Assembly (NCBI GenBank): GCA_963995505.1
Contig: OZ023188.1
Coordinates: 17,621,912 to 17,685,911, forward strand
Source: Hypericum androsaemum
Lineage: Eukaryota > Streptophyta > Magnoliopsida > Malpighiales > Hypericaceae
Reading direction: 5' to 3'
Length of the DNA stretch: 64,000 nucleotides
In this document: piece after piece, positions 41,162 to 54,962 of the stretch
Numbering within the stretch: the first letter of the stretch is position 1
Layout: every line of letters starts with the position of its first letter
Notes under the pieces: generated by a model
The model's input: the letters and a program-made list of their open reading frames with translations, nothing else
Databases searched by the model: none
Told to the model about the DNA's origin: nothing
Position numbers and translations under genes: made by a program

Positions 41162-44100
41162 TGTTAGGGGTCAAAGTCAGGTGGAGAAAGGCAACATCGC
41201 CGTGTTTATGTATTATTATTGGTCAGGGGTGGATTTAATGCAGGTATGGTGGATTTAATGGATAGCATGAATAATGAGTTATAATATTTCTCAAAATGTT
41301 CAATCAAAATTTGAGAAATATTGTAATTTTTTTTGGTAGACAGAAATATTATAAGTTGTTATCCATTTTATAAATTGTGTTAATTTTTTTTTATACCGAA
41401 AACCGAAAAAATCCGAAGCCATGAGTAAGTACGAAGGAAGATTCAAAGGAATCGTCTCGAGTTGATAGATTGGGTATCTGCCACGCCCACCATAGAAGAC
41501 TTGGCACAAATTTCAGCGGATCTGAACCAGATAGTAGTACCCAATAAATTTGAGTCTGTTCAATTAAATATTTTTTTTCCTCAAAAAAAAATTTTCAGTC
41601 GGATATGACATTTGGAATGTGGCAAAATTTTCTCAACAAATATTTAACAATTTTTATTTTTCTAAAATTTGAATTCAAAACCTGATTAAATTAAAATAAC
41701 TCTCTTATCAATTAATCTAATTATTTGCGACAGTATGATGAGTGTGTAAACGCTCATGTTTTATTATGTGTTTCGTACGTATTTAGTCATGTTTTTAGTT
41801 ATTTTCGTCATGTCATGTCATATCAAGTCTTGTGATCATTTTCGTACATTTGTGTTTCGGAGTGGATTTCTACCTTGTCTTATGTTTTGTGGTGGGTACT
41901 TGGAGCGGTCCGCGAGCAACTAGAGCGAAGACAGGACGAAAAGGAGATTCGGGCTGAAGCATGAAGAACCCGGCTTATGCCCGTCGGGCGTCGATTCCAG
42001 ATTTTTCCCACCTTCCTATTTTGTCAGATATTCGACCTAGATTCTTATGCCTTATGGCCTCCTGTTTCGGCCCTAGGACCCTAGTTATGTTATTTTCCTT
42101 GGCTAGAAAGACTTATAGTTTAGGTGAACTCTCCTAGGTTTTCCTATTTTCTAGTTAGTTGGCTTGGCTATATTAAGCCATAATCTCTTTGGTTTTAAAG
42201 ACATACATTTTCCTGCGACTTTGAGGCAGCTTTTGGAGGTTAATAAAGTCAGGATTCCGTCTAGCTTCGTGGAGGAGATTGGCAAGGCTTGCTCGAACGA
42301 CTAAGCCTTCTCTTTCCCTATTCTTATGCTCTTCGTTATGATGTCTTTTATTAATATCTTTTGCTTCGTTGTTATGCTTAGCGAGTATATTCCTTTAGAG
42401 TGCGATGCCCTGATATGTGATTGATTGCCTATATTGATTGTGGTTCGGACATCTTTCGTGTTAGTTGTTGATTGGTATGTTTAATATTTAATCTAACTTG
42501 ATCAATTAGGTTATGATTTGAGTTAATGAGAGTGGACCGAAAGGCACTCGAATTGATGGATAAACCAATTAACATGTTCTTAGATATTAATGAAATGTCT
42601 TGATATCGTAAGAATAACCTGTTATGGAAAATCTTCATAATTGGGATTAGTATAGTTCTAAGTCTAATTGATGAGCGAATGTATTAATTAGTAACTTAGA
42701 CCTTTTCTATCTTTATTATGTCTTTCTGGTGAGCAAAAGCGTTAGGAAGATGCATTAGAAAACTCCGGGTACTGGTTAGAGTTTCATAAGAACCATAATT
42801 TCGTCATAGGTAGTCAATCCATAGGGTATCGTGCTCGTTTGTCTCCTTTTGATTCACAACTCTTTTATTTGCGTTTTCGATTTTGTTTATTTACTTGCAA
42901 ACTTTTACAACCTTATAAATCTTTAAATTCTCACTCTTCGCATAGTTGATTGTCTAAATTTCGTGTTCAACCATCAGTTCGATAACCCTACTTTTTACTA
43001 TACTATTTAATTGTGTGTTTAATTGTTTTCAATTTCTTACCCAATAATTTCTTTCCGCGCAGCAAAGAGGCGTGGACAATTACTAACCCCACGTGCAAGT
43101 TTCTGGGGCGTTGACTGTTTTTTATTCGAACAACTGTCAAGAAAAAAAAAAGGAAACTCCATAATTATTGTAGTTTTGGTTAAAAACATCATTTATTATT
43201 CCCTTGATCTCAATTATAGTTATTGTCCAAGTAATATGCTATACATTTAAGGATGAGATTTAATCGGTTATATAAACGTAGAGGTATACGTATAAAAAAA
43301 GGTCGAAGTATATAAATTAATGGGTTATATAGTCCGCATCAGCATATGCATTTTCTCTAATTATCAAAATACATCGGTGTTTTCTTATTTAACAAAAAAT
43401 CAATTTGATCATAACAAATTTAGAGTATCATTATCAGAACACGAGCAACCCTAATGTTTTTTTGGGCAAGTAAAAGATTTTGAGAAATTTTTTAAGTTTT
43501 AAAAACTGTATATAATGTTCTTAGGGTATTTAACATGTTAGATGGATAGCACCATATTGGATATTTTGATATGAGTTTTTTTAAAAGGTAAATAAATAAA
43601 TAAAGCAATCAGTATATTTCGCAAACACATTTTCCCCTAAAAAAAATTAATTTTGACATTTGTAAACAATCTCACCATACTAGCTAATGTGATATCTTGT
43701 CATTTAGGTTTCCTGTTCTGATTTTCGTTAATTTAGTAATTATACTATTTAATTTGGAGACCACCATTCCCAAAAAAACACGGGAATAGTGACTGGGCTG
43801 GGTGCAAATCCTGATGCCCATTCACATCTGCGAAAGGAAGGCCAACTTTCAAATTTGTCTAAGCCCCGAGTCTATAGGCCCATAATATCAACCATTGGAT
43901 CACGACAAAATACCGGAAGGCAAATAGAGGAAGCATATGTATCGAGTTGGAATGGGTCCATTCGGAATCGTTTGGACCAAAGGACAGGCGTGCGTGGCAG
44001 GGGATAACCGACATGCCAATATCGGTAACTGGGTATATTATTGTCGTACTCCCGTGTCATTATCAATAACCGGATATATGACATTGCCGTAATCGGGGCA

Positions 44101-45792
44101 TGCCATAGTCAGAACCGGGACATGCTATTATCGGTGCCTTCAGTCCAAACGGTATGTAGTGGCCCCTTCACTCCGGACTCAATCCACTCGCATATGTATC
44201 TACTTTTTTTATGGAAATTCTCTAAAATTCAGTTATTTAAATAATTGACTAATTCAAATTTGATCCGATAGGATAAAGATATCAAAGTTCCTCGCACCAA
44301 CAAATGCACATGATCCGGTAGACCACGGTGACAAAAAGGTTGCACAGATTTTACACGTTATTCTCTTCTGTAAGAAAAAGCAACTCAAAGCTGCCGAGTA
44401 GGCACAAAAGCAACTCATACATGTAGACTCCTTTGTCATGGAAAATCATCCATCATCCATTGTGCTCAAACCGGGTGCACGTCCATTTCAAAATTCAAGA
44501 GAATATCTCCTCTGCCTCACAACCTCGGGAAATTGATATTTGAATAGATGTTTTTGGGTATAAAAGAGGGCAAAGGGTTCTCTAACTTTTATTCATCAAT
44601 CAATATAAATGATAGCTCGGATATAACGAGATAGACTAACTTCGTTTATGTTATCCAAATACACATCCATGCAGGTTGGAACGAGGTTGAAGAGGGCTTT
44701 ATTTATATATGAGTTGATTTAATTGCATATCTTTAATTATATATTTACAAGCCGAGTGTAAAGTCTCCACATATAAATACGTCGTTCTGACCTGAGGCCT
44801 CATCAAAACTCAGCCAATGAAAATAAGTAAATAACTTATTTAGCTACGTGCTATATGATATGAAGGGGATAGGTGAGAGGTTAAAAACAATAATAATGAA
44901 GCAGTTAGAACCATGAGTAAATTCTTTAAGACAGCAAAATATTTGATAGATATAGTTTTCACCATTTGAAATTATTTCAAATTCGAATTTAAAATAGCCG
45001 ATTCGCTGAATACCATTCGATTATAAGTCTTTTCGAGACAAATTCCAAACCAACAAAAAAAAACCCAATCTCTTGTGTCTTGACATATTCCTCTTCACCT
45101 TTTACAGGCTAGCAAGTTCCCTCTGGATAATAATTTGGAAGGGAAAAGCTCAAGCTAAGATCTGTTTTGGGTCAATTCCAATACCTACAATATTAATTCC
45201 TCTTCACCACTTAAGCATATGGGTGTACTTTTTTCTGCACTTTTGACAATTTTTTCTCTTCCACTTCTTTTCCCTGTCTTTTGGATAAACTAGATTATTG
45301 GACGACAAAATTGCTCTCATTAATATATTTTTTTCCGGTGTGAGGGCCAGTTGGGATACATGGGCCCCACGAAGTGTAACTATAAAGAAAAGAGGATCAT
45401 ACTCTTTTTTATAAATAAAATATTATTACTCCTGAAAAAATAAGAGCATTATACTCGTACAGTTCAGCTTGGAGTTTTAATGAGCAGCCTGCCCTTTTAT
45501 GTTTCCATATACCATATGTAACAAACATATTTACACCAACAATCACTTAAATCAACTATCGAATTCAAGTCTTCCGAAATGTAACAGTGTTAAATATTTG
45601 ATTGGAGAACTTCCAGCTCACTCGACCAAATACCAAATAGTATTAAAAAAATATGTTTACAATGATTGAATGTTCTAATCATAAACAAGGTAACAATAAT
45701 TTGGGTTTTGTAGATTTTAATAAAGACGTCATTAATTTGGCACTAGATAACTGTTTTTTTTAGAGAATAACTAGATAACTGTTGATTTGGTG
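41162..45792. other. Long intergenic region; possible LTR remnant at about 41740-43080
   Basis: No host gene was recognised. About 41740-43080 is less AT-rich and transcript-like, including tcgtggaggagattggcaag and agagtggaccgaaaggcact, with no long frame. It may be a solo LTR or the untranslated part of a retrotransposon, but no paired ends or duplication could be fixed. The remainder is AT-rich. Near 44000-44135 the words 'atcggtaac', 'aataaccgg' and 'gaaccggg' recur without a regular period. Confidence 0.35.
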
Positions 45793-45794
45793 TA

Positions 45795-47095
45795 CAATAA
45801 AACCTCTTTAAAGTGATATTGTTAGGATCGGAGAAAAATATCACTATAGATAGGTTATTAAATAAGAGAGATTTACATTTGTTTTCCTCCAAAAATATTA
45901 AAATTGAGTTTTTGAGAAAAAAAAATAAATATCAAAAATTACTTCATCTCTATTCGAATCACCTAAAATTTACTTCATCTATATTCGAGTCAATTAAAAT
46001 CTCGTCTTTTAAGATTATTCAAATGCCATACTCAATTGAGATATTGTTTTACAACAAGTTATTGATCACAAAGACTATTTAAAAAATAATTCAAAAGATG
46101 AACGATGATGTAAAATCTATTAAACAAGCAAGTCTAATACAAATTATTATCTTAAAATATTTTTTGGATTCCTCAAGTATGGAAAAATATATACATTTAT
46201 TCAAAAATATCACTTTGTGCCAAAATTGGGACCAAGATTTTGCACTAATTATTTTGAAAAAGTTAGGGATGGCAATGGGTAGGGTAGGGTAGGGTATTGG
46301 TAGGACCCTACCCATACCCTAGTTTTTTAGTTGGACCCATACTCTACCCTCGACCCTACAAATTTTTTATTGTTAGATTCATACCCTACCCTCCTGAAGA
46401 CCCTAGGTCTGCAGGGTCCGACCCTTTAACGTTCTACATTTTGAATCAAAAGTTAATTTTTATATAAAATTCAAACAAATTCAAGATATCTACTATGTTA
46501 CACATTAACATTCAATAGAAAATTGATGAAACATCAAATTTTGCAATTTAATTTCAATAGTACATGATTTTTTTTCCAAATTTGAAGTACATAAACAATT
46601 TAACAAAAGAAAAATATAGAATGTCGGCTTCTAGTAATCCATCATTCATGACATCTTCTAAGCTGGTTGTGTAATAACATAATAAATATGTTAAAGTTAA
46701 CCATAAAGTATATTATATATATTATCATTATGGTCTAATTAGGGTCTAACTAGGGTCTAATTAGGGTAGGGTCTCAAATAGGGTAAAAATGTAAGAGTAG
46801 GGTCCGACCCGTAGGGTCTAACTATAGATTCATACCCTACCCCTACTTCTAAACATGGACCCATACCTATACCCTACCCTAGACCCAGTCAAAGTCAACA
46901 TACCCTAGAGCCGTAGGGTAAGGGTAGGTTCCGACCCTCAGGGTATGAGTATTTTTGCCATCCCTATAAAAAGTATTAGTTATTACGATAGAAGGGTTAT
47001 TAAATTTTAACACTGGTCCCTACTCGGGACCGAGACTTTTATCAATTTAGAGAAGTTATCACTTTAGAGGAGATCATTTTATAGAAGTTTTACTG
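45795..47095. mobile_element. Emigrant/pogo-like TIR element, interrupted by a hAT element
   Basis: The ends are CAATAAAACCTCTTTAAAG (45795) and, inverted at the right end, CAGTAAAACTTCTATAAAA (47095), both next to TA (45793-45794 and 47096-47097). CAGTAAAACCTCTATAAA-type ends with a TA duplication are characteristic of plant Emigrant MITEs and their pogo-like relatives. Subterminal words also mirror ('ttaggatcggagaaaaat' against 'ggtccctactcgggaccgag'). Without the nested insert the element is about 598 bp. The interior is AT-rich with a short frame (45813-46082) that I do not recognise. Confidence 0.75.
46264..46966. mobile_element. hAT-type non-autonomous element nested in the Emigrant-like element
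   Basis: A 703-bp insert with ends TAGGGATGGCAA / TTGCCATCCCTA and 8-base flanks GAAAAAGT (46256-46263) and TAAAAAGT (46967-46974), 7 of 8 identical. TA/CAGGG ends with an 8-bp duplication define hAT elements, and this end sequence is frequent in plant genomes. Near both ends there are runs of GGGTAGGGTA / TACCCTACCC that allow further pairing. No transposase frame is present. Confidence 0.82.
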
Positions 47096-47346
47096 TAATT
47101 GGATCGAAAAACTCTCCACTTCTAATTAACCAGATGATTATTTTAAATTGAATCTAACAACTCTCTACTTTTAAGTATTGAGATGATTTTTGTAAATTGA
47201 ATCGAACTACTCTCTATTTTTTAATTAAGGATTTTCGAAAAAATCAAATCAGATAAAACGTAAGGACAACTTATTTTATAAATGTACTAAAACGAACTTA
47301 AAAGACAAAACCAGAAATGCCCTTTGGAAATGCTTGTTAAAATAAA

Positions 47347-48525
47347 GGGCAAATTACTGTAGTGTCATTCTTGTTTGACTAAATTAAAGATTTTGTCCCT
47401 GTGTTTCAAAAATTATTCTCTTATTTTTCGTGTTTGATTTTATCATACATTCGGGTCCTTGACTGATGTCAGCAATGATTTGTTTTCATTTTTGCCATTG
47501 AAATGACAATAATACCCTTAAAATCCAAAAAGGGTCATCCCCTTCCTCTCAATTCTCGCCGACGGTAAGCGACCAACTCTCTTCCCTTTACATCCCACCC
47601 ACCATCGTCCACTTCCCCTCTCCTCCATCCTAGACCAAAATCAAAACATTATAAAGTCCAACCGAAATAAAAAAAAGTAACCAAGCAACGTCTAATTGAA
47701 TATTCCAGATTCAATGAAAGCAGCAACAGTAAAAAAATTAAAAGCTAAGATTCCCAAATTAATCCCTAATTTAGTCAAACCAAAGCACCCCTCGAAACCC
47801 TAAAGAATTAAACGCCGGAACATACCCAAGTTTTGGAGCTTCCAAGGTTTGGTCTTGCGGTGCTTGTCAGCCATGGCAATTGTTAATTCTTTTAAAACTA
47901 ATTAATTTTCTTCCGAGAGGTGTGGCCATGGTCTCGACGACGACCAAGGAGGATGATGTCTTGCGGTCATGGCCTTTTGCGATGGTCAGATCTGGGGAGA
48001 GCGCTCAACCCCAAGGCGGCTGGAACGAAGAAGGAGAAGAACGGCCACAGAGTCGTGTCAGCTGCGGTGATGGGTTTTTGAACTAGAGATGGGTTTATTC
48101 AACGGTCTTCGTCGAGTTCGTCAATGGTGATAGATTTTTGAACAGGAGATGGGCTTTTGATGGATTTTTTTGAACGACGTCGTCTCAGTCACTATTTGGG
48201 GATTTCAGATCCAATCTTGATTAATTAATATTTACCCCAAATTTGTTTCGTCGGGAAGAAGAAGATTGAGGGACAAAGATTTTTTATTCGGACGAGGGAG
48301 CTTCGATGAGGGAATGGAAAGAAAGGGGAAGGTGATGACTTTTTTTTGTTTTTAAGGGTACGTTCGTCATTTCAATGACAAAAACGAAAAAAGAAAATTG
48401 CTAACGTGAGTCAGGGACCTGAACATATAATAAAATCGAATACGAGGTACAGTTGAATAATTTTTGATACATTAAGAACTAATTATCGATTTAGTCAAAT
48501 ACTGTGGAATGAGAGTAATTTGCCC
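47347..48525. mobile_element. Mutator-like TIR element, copy B (1.18 kb)
   Basis: Flanked by a perfect 9-bp duplication TAAAATAAA (47338-47346 and 48526-48534). Ends GGGCAAATTACTGTAG and, inverted, GGGCAAATTACTCTCA; subterminal homology to the elements at 13070 and 56395 runs for about 180 bp, including TTTGACTAAATTAAAG, 'gtgtttgattttatcataca' and 'ccattgaaatgacaataata'. The interior (about 47530-48350) differs from the other two. On the minus strand it holds a possible captured exon beginning MADKHRKTKPWKLQNL (47873 down to 47826), followed by a GTATGT donor-like sequence. Confidence 0.88.
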
Positions 48526-48534
48526 TAAAATAAA

Positions 48535-51520
48535 ATAAAAACTTTTTAACATGTACGATCGACTTACAGCCCAGTTCTCTCTGCGCGTGTCGTTTTAACA
48601 TAAAACAGTGCTTCTGCTTCCCAACAACAAGGTTACAAAAATTTGGAAATTGCCCAATTTTCACGCCAACGTACCCAGAAAACCAGGCCCAGGTCAAACA
48701 ACACTGACCACTACCAATCTACCACCCATTAAAATAACTACTCAACAAGACCTAATGTATATTATATTAGATATTTACTAAATCCATTAACTAAGTTTTA
48801 ACCAAGTTGTGTTTTTAAAAGATAATAAAATTTTCTCGACAAATATTTAACGCATATGTATTTTCAATATCTTGAGCTCCAAATTTTTAAATTAAATTTG
48901 GATGATTCTTTCACCCGTTGATCTAACTGATTGCTCAAAAATCGTCATTTTATATTATTTTCTAAAGAGAATCGTTCAAAAAAAAGTTTATAACTAAAAA
49001 TCTAAAATTCGATCAAAGTTTCCAAGACTCGCACTTGCAGGAAAAGTTTTCAGAAGCACGTGATAAAACAAGGCAGGCGCACCTGCCATAACCCAAAACC
49101 CCTTGGCTCCCTGTGTACGGCCATTGTGGTTCCGTGCTGGTTCGCCGTTATTTTGATCACGCAAGCGCCAAGCTGGCTCGGTCGTCCTCCCACTCTACTA
49201 CATTTGAATGCTTCCGATGTACAGTTGTATAGCCTTAAATATTTCACCCAGAAAAAAAACGCTTAAATATCATGTGTTATTCGAAATGACCACTTAAATA
49301 TCGGGTGGTTTGTATTTCTGGGATGAACTAGGGTGGTTGTCCTTCTCTTGGTGCATATTTAGGTCTTTTTAACTATTTTGGTGATATTTTGATGTTTAGT
49401 GTCTATTATCGCAATGCTCATCTTTTTATAGTATATCGCAATATTTGTTGATAGGTATTATATGGTACATTTGATGTACTTTAGTAGAATAGTGATAAAA
49501 TACATCAATTACTTAAAAAAAACTAGAGTGTTAAAGAACTCTTAGCAGCAATAACACTAGCACTCTTTGCCCATCGAGGATTTCCTACTCGGTTTTTTCT
49601 CGATAAGATTTTAATGATATTACAGTTACAACCTTGTCTTACTTGTGTTACAAGGGATTTAAAACTCAAAATGACCACTTAAAATATTAAGTCAGGAAAC
49701 GGAATGTGCAAAAAAACAAATATGAAATACAAAATATTTTTTGTTTTGAAAAGACTCGGATTGACTTGAGTAATGATTTTTTGAATGTAATTTCATGATA
49801 TATTTTGTCACCACAATAACTCACGCCATGTTAGAAAGTCCGTGTCTTGTTAGAGTTGTCATGTCAAAAAAAATCAAACGTTGTTAGAGTTTGGATTAAT
49901 TTGGCTTGGAGAAGATAATTTAGGGTATTTGTGCGCGCATTTTTCATAACTCTAAAATCCACGATGGTATTTCGAATAAAAATATGTTCTTTTGCGTATT
50001 CAATCCTCCAATCAACTTGCTGTACCAAGCCGAATTAACCGACCTTTTTTCAAAAAAAGAAAAGGACGATTGTTGATTTGTTAGATCGGTAATTAAAGAG
50101 CGTAGGTTGTTGCTTGTGACTTCGAATTACTGGGCGTTTGCGCGTGTATTTATTACTGGCCAGAGACTAATGAATAAATAAAGTTATTACAGTGGATTGA
50201 TTTGTAAGTTTGCATGTCCTCAGCATAAAGTAATCGTGGCATTCAGTGCACATCAAACTTTACAGTGATATAGTCATGAAAATTGAACAGCCAGCAACTT
50301 AAAAATTATCGACTCAAATTTTGATTAATCAGTTTAGTAGGTATTTAGATATCAATTGTTTCGACGAAATAATTGAACAGCTGAACGAAATTAGGTTGCT
50401 TCAAGTCCTCGAGTTCTCCAGTCTCCGAAGTGCTTAGCATTAAATTCACTTATCATTATCAAAGAAGACTCCAGTCAGCATGTGGTTTGTTATTGACCGA
50501 ATTGATTGCTCAGCTCCTCGTGTATGTGGTAAATTTGTCCCAAAGATAGAAAAGGTGGCACTAATTAGGTCGCCCGTTTTCCCGCTAATTATTACCAATT
50601 TTTTATTTTTCAACATTTTGATTTTTTTTCCTGGGGTCATTATCATACATGCAAAAAAAATTGAGTGGTACCAAATATTGAATAACAACTACTCAAAAAA
50701 ATTTGTATCTTCGTTATTGTTTTGAAATTGTGTTATAAGAACAACTTTGTTTTATCGTTCGTGGTCTTATATGTAACAAAATTAAATTGATCCAAGTGTC
50801 GAAAAATTTAAATTTATTAAAAGAAATCTTGTACTCAAAATTTATATAAAATGAAATCTAATAGTGCTCGACTCTCTTAAAAAGGGAAATAGATAGAGAA
50901 ACAAAGTTGAGTCATTAGTCTATCTTCGCAAGTCATAGCAATCTACGGTATCATTTAACTCGTACGGACAAAAAAAAGAGAAAAGACGATTAGATCAATC
51001 GATAATAGAAAAAGCTAATTAAGCATGTAGGTGATATCTCTCTCGCTCTCGCCATGAATGGGTAAATAATAAGAAGCCAGAGACCTTTCAAAAAAAAATA
51101 AAAATAAATAAGAAGCCAGAGTGAGGCAAACATGACATTTTTGTGAATGATGAACGTACGTACACGAGGAGGGGGAGAGTCAATCCTGGCTGGGCAGGTA
51201 TACGGACCAGGTTTCGGTCGTCTGGTGGCTCGGTCACCCACACCCACTCTACTCACGTGAATACTACTAATCCCACGGCATCTCACCGTATCGAATCTAA
51301 TATGACCCCAACCCCGCACACACGCCTGTTTGTTTCCACATGCACGATAAACCGACAAGATATTTCGAGTTTGAATTTAAGAATGAATCAGTGTGCTTAT
51401 TTCATTTCGAAATTTCCATTTGAGAATTTAAGCAAGATAAACAAAATTAATTAATTTTGATATAAATTAACCGGTAAAAGGGAGGGGAGGGGGACTCGTC
51501 GTGTCCTGAAACGTCTTTGG
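48535..51520. other. Intergenic, AT-rich
   Basis: No gene, RNA or clear transposon end was recognised in about 3 kb. Open frames here are short and of random composition. Confidence 0.4.
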
Positions 51521-51526
51521 AGCAGT

Positions 51527-51537
51527 CTATAAAAGGC
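51527..51537 (+). promoter_or_regulatory. TATA box
   Basis: CTATAAAAGG lies about 160 bp upstream of the ATG at 51692, with a CT-rich leader (51580-51610) between, as is usual for a plant core promoter. Confidence 0.6.
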
Positions 51538-51691
51538 AAAGATTTGTCCAATGCGAGGGTCCAGACGGTCCTCTTAAAATCCTCCCTTCTCCTCTCTCCC
51601 TCTCTCTCAAAAAATAAAATATAAAAAAAAACATACTCTCACTCTAATTGCGGTTGCTCAAGAGAGAAAAAATAATAATATAATAAGCAAA

Positions 51692-52486
51692 ATGGATTTC
51701 TTTGATTTTCTAAACTTTAAAGAAGACAAACCAACCGCCGCGACCAACGGCCTCACCCGCCTCCGAACGTTCGCGAGGCTGATCCGTATGGCGGTAGAAG
51801 TGTGCGTGGGCGTGGCGTTAATTGCCTGGGCATTCTACCGGCTCCCCTTCGCCCTCAGGATCTCCGGCGAGTTCCTCCGCCGCCTCATCGCTGTCGTGGC
51901 TAGCCCCCTCTTCGTCTTCCTCCTCGGCAACGCCATCGTCGCCGCGCTCGTCGCCAGGTCACGTGCCGCCTTCTCTGCGGAGGACAATGCCGGCGAGTCT
52001 CTGGAGGAGGACATGCTTTACGACGCCGTCGTGAAGACCGGCGGCGACCAATCCCTAGAGCCCGAAATTGACGACTCCCCTATCGTCGCCGGCGGCGATG
52101 AGGAGGAGGAGAATGTTAAGGAAGCCGTCGTGTTCCAGGACAAAGAGATAATCCTGTCTCAGGCCGGCGAGGAGGAGAAATCTCCAGCCCCGACGGCGGG
52201 GTGGAGTTCGGATTCGGTTAACCCTATGGTGTACAGGCGGGCGAGGTCGGAGAAGGGAATAAGGAGGAGGAGGGAGAACAGGAAGGCGCTGAGGAGGTGC
52301 GAAACGACGCCGGGGAAGGGACAGTGCCGCGCCGAGGAGGAGCTAAGCGACGAGGAGTTCCAACGCGCGGTGGACGATTTCATCGCCAAGCACCACAAGC
52401 TCCGCCGCGAGGAACCGTTCGCGATGGTCGTGGTTAACCCGACGACGGATCTCAAATCCTCGGCGATCGAGTCCGTCGGGTGTTGA
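51692..52486 (+). CDS. DUF761/DUF4408-type plant protein
   Basis: A single exon of 264 residues. It starts MDFFDFLNFKEDKPTAATNG. A hydrophobic region at about 28-95 gives two to three possible membrane segments (VCVGVALIAWAFYRLPFAL and VVASPLFVFLLGNAIVAALV). A long acidic, disordered middle and a basic patch RSEKGIRRRRENRKALRR follow. The C-terminal ELSDEEFQRAVDDFIAKHH with KLRREE after it is the hallmark of the DUF761 box found in cotton-fibre-expressed and related plant proteins. Members are often induced by stress, but the molecular function is unknown. The gene has a TATA box and is GC-rich against AT-rich surroundings. Confidence 0.88.
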   Translation: MDFFDFLNFKEDKPTAATNGLTRLRTFARLIRMAVEVCVGVALIAWAFYRLPFALRISGEFLRRLIAVVASPLFVFLLGNAIVAALVARSRAAFSAEDNAGESLEEDMLYDAVVKTGGDQSLEPEIDDSPIVAGGDEEEENVKEAVVFQDKEIILSQAGEEEKSPAPTAGWSSDSVNPMVYRRARSEKGIRRRRENRKALRRCETTPGKGQCRAEEELSDEEFQRAVDDFIAKHHKLRREEPFAMVVVNPTTDLKSSAIESVGC

Positions 52487-54915
52487 TCGCTTGTTTAGTT
52501 TTATATTTTATTTTAGGTTAATCGGAAACTATGGAGATTCCACGGATTTGGGGGTTAGTCCTTTTTTTTCTTCTTTGGGGGTCGAAATCTGAAGTACAGT
52601 TTGGATTTTTTCTACGGGGAGGAGGAAGAAGATGAAACTGGATAATGTGTAATTTGCGAGATGAAACACCATTATCCCGTATTAAAAATTTAAGACTCGA
52701 AGTATTAAATATCTTCTTGTTAATAATGATAATTGAAATGAATCATGTAACTTTTCAGTTTGTAGATGTTCTTTCTCCAACATGCGCGAACATCGCCACT
52801 AAAATCATAACAATGTTGATAGACTACCCGGGGACAACGCTCGCCGGTGTCAGGACCTTTGCTCGAACCATACCTGTACTCGCCCTTTCTCGGACAACCC
52901 TTGGTGATAGTCGGAGGAGTTGGTCTCCATCGACAACCCCTCCAGTCTGGTTCCATTTCCCTTTCTTGTTTTTATTTTGACTGTACTACTTTCTTTCTTA
53001 AGTTATTGTGCTATGTTGTTTTGTTTAATGTTGATGGTGTACCATGTTGCCCTGAATTCCGTCTGTTTAAGGAATTTTTTTGGCTAAATTTCTACCTTGT
53101 TTTATTGTTTGTTTGATCTTTTACTTGGATAGATCCTGGTTTTGATTTGAGATCCGTTCGGATATCGATATATTTTCTGTTGTTACATGTGGTAAAACTT
53201 ATCTTGGTTAAATTCGTTCGGTATTGATTTTCATTTGCGTGCATTTTGTATGCATTCAAATGCCCACTCGGTTGCGTCTTTGACGTTATCTTGTGGTTTT
53301 TAAGCTGTAGCTTGTCTCGGCATACTTCCGCTTCGGTCGATGGCCCTCGTAGCTTTTCAACCACCCATCGCTTCCATCTTCAGCGTCACCATGCCACTCT
53401 GTTGTCTGTAGATTAATTTTCGTTATCTATTCGATACTTCCGTTATCTGTTTATGTATTTTTTTTCTCGTATTATATCTTGTTTATATTAATATAGAGTC
53501 GCTCCACTTTTTAAAAAAAAACTATTAATGTGCTTCATCATTGAATAGAGTTCGCTTCCTGGAGGATAATAAAGCAACAAACATTCGTCACCTGATGATA
53601 CTTGCTAGTGGAAGATTCCTATCCGAAATTTAGAGGGATAAGATGGCCTACGGGCGTATACCGCGTACCTTAAGAATACTGGTGTAATACCGATCATTTG
53701 GATCAACCTATAGAAATAGCAGTGATAAAACATGGTATAAAGAAATTTGATCATTATGTAAAAATTTGGATTAGTCAGTTTGGATCATAATTATGAGAAA
53801 ATGTGTTTTCACATTGAATCGAAACTAGTAAATATTGAAAGAAATTAATAAAACATGATCTAGGGCGTGGTCGTTGCGACAGGCCCGATGAGGGGTTGCG
53901 GCGAGTCCATTGGAGGCTACTACCGGAATATCAAATACGATATAATTTTGAAAAATATATATAAAGTATAAATTTTAAGTTTGAGCTTGATTGCATTAAA
54001 AACTTGGTAAATAGAACTTTATCCTCTTTGTCATCATATGTAACTCACAACTGAGTTAATTGAATTTGAACGTGTAATTTATTAAAATTTTGACGCAAAT
54101 CTTTTTTTTTATCTTTATGATTATACTCGACTCAAAATCGATTGATCTAATAAACTATGTGATATAGATAGTTACCTCAACCCATAAAAAATGGGGGTGA
54201 CCAGTGTATCCGTAGTGTTAACTATTAATTGCTCACGACCACATTAAAAAGGGCCACGCACCTAGGCTATATAGCTAGGTTGTTATCCACACTTGGCCTA
54301 GAGCATGGCCATAGTTGTCGTTGAATGTCATTTCAAGATCCAAGTTTTCTTTAACTAACGATACAATAAGGTAAAGGGAGGCAATGATAGAGTTCGTTTG
54401 TTATTGGGATTTTGTTGGGTTTAGGTTAAGAGACGCTGAAAGGTTGATCATGAGAAGCTGTTGGCGGATGCTAGTGAGGTCTTTCACAAACATTGGCTAA
54501 AACTATGACTCTGGTTTAACATGTGCCATTTGCTTGTTTTCTTTGTTTGATAATGTCAGTATCACTTTTCCTACTGACCGAACAGTTCGATGAAATGTTC
54601 GGTCGCGGTGATGTGGGTGATTTGTAGTCGGCAACGTCTCTAAATCTTATCATTTAGAGGAAGAAGAAATCGTAACAAAGTTTCTGTTAGTGAACATGCA
54701 GAAGAATCATTATCGAAACTTCCTAATGACACGCGAGCTAGTTGAACCGATTAGTACAGATTCGAGTCATCTAAACTACAAAAGATAACAAAATTCTCAA
54801 TACCAATTCGGAACATATATGCCTTTTCGGGACATGAATTCTTTTATTGAATACTTATTAATACAAGCAAACTGATATAGTAACGGACTAAGTGATCCAT
54901 TGTTTTCACTGCAGA

Positions 54916-54962
<47 letters not shown>

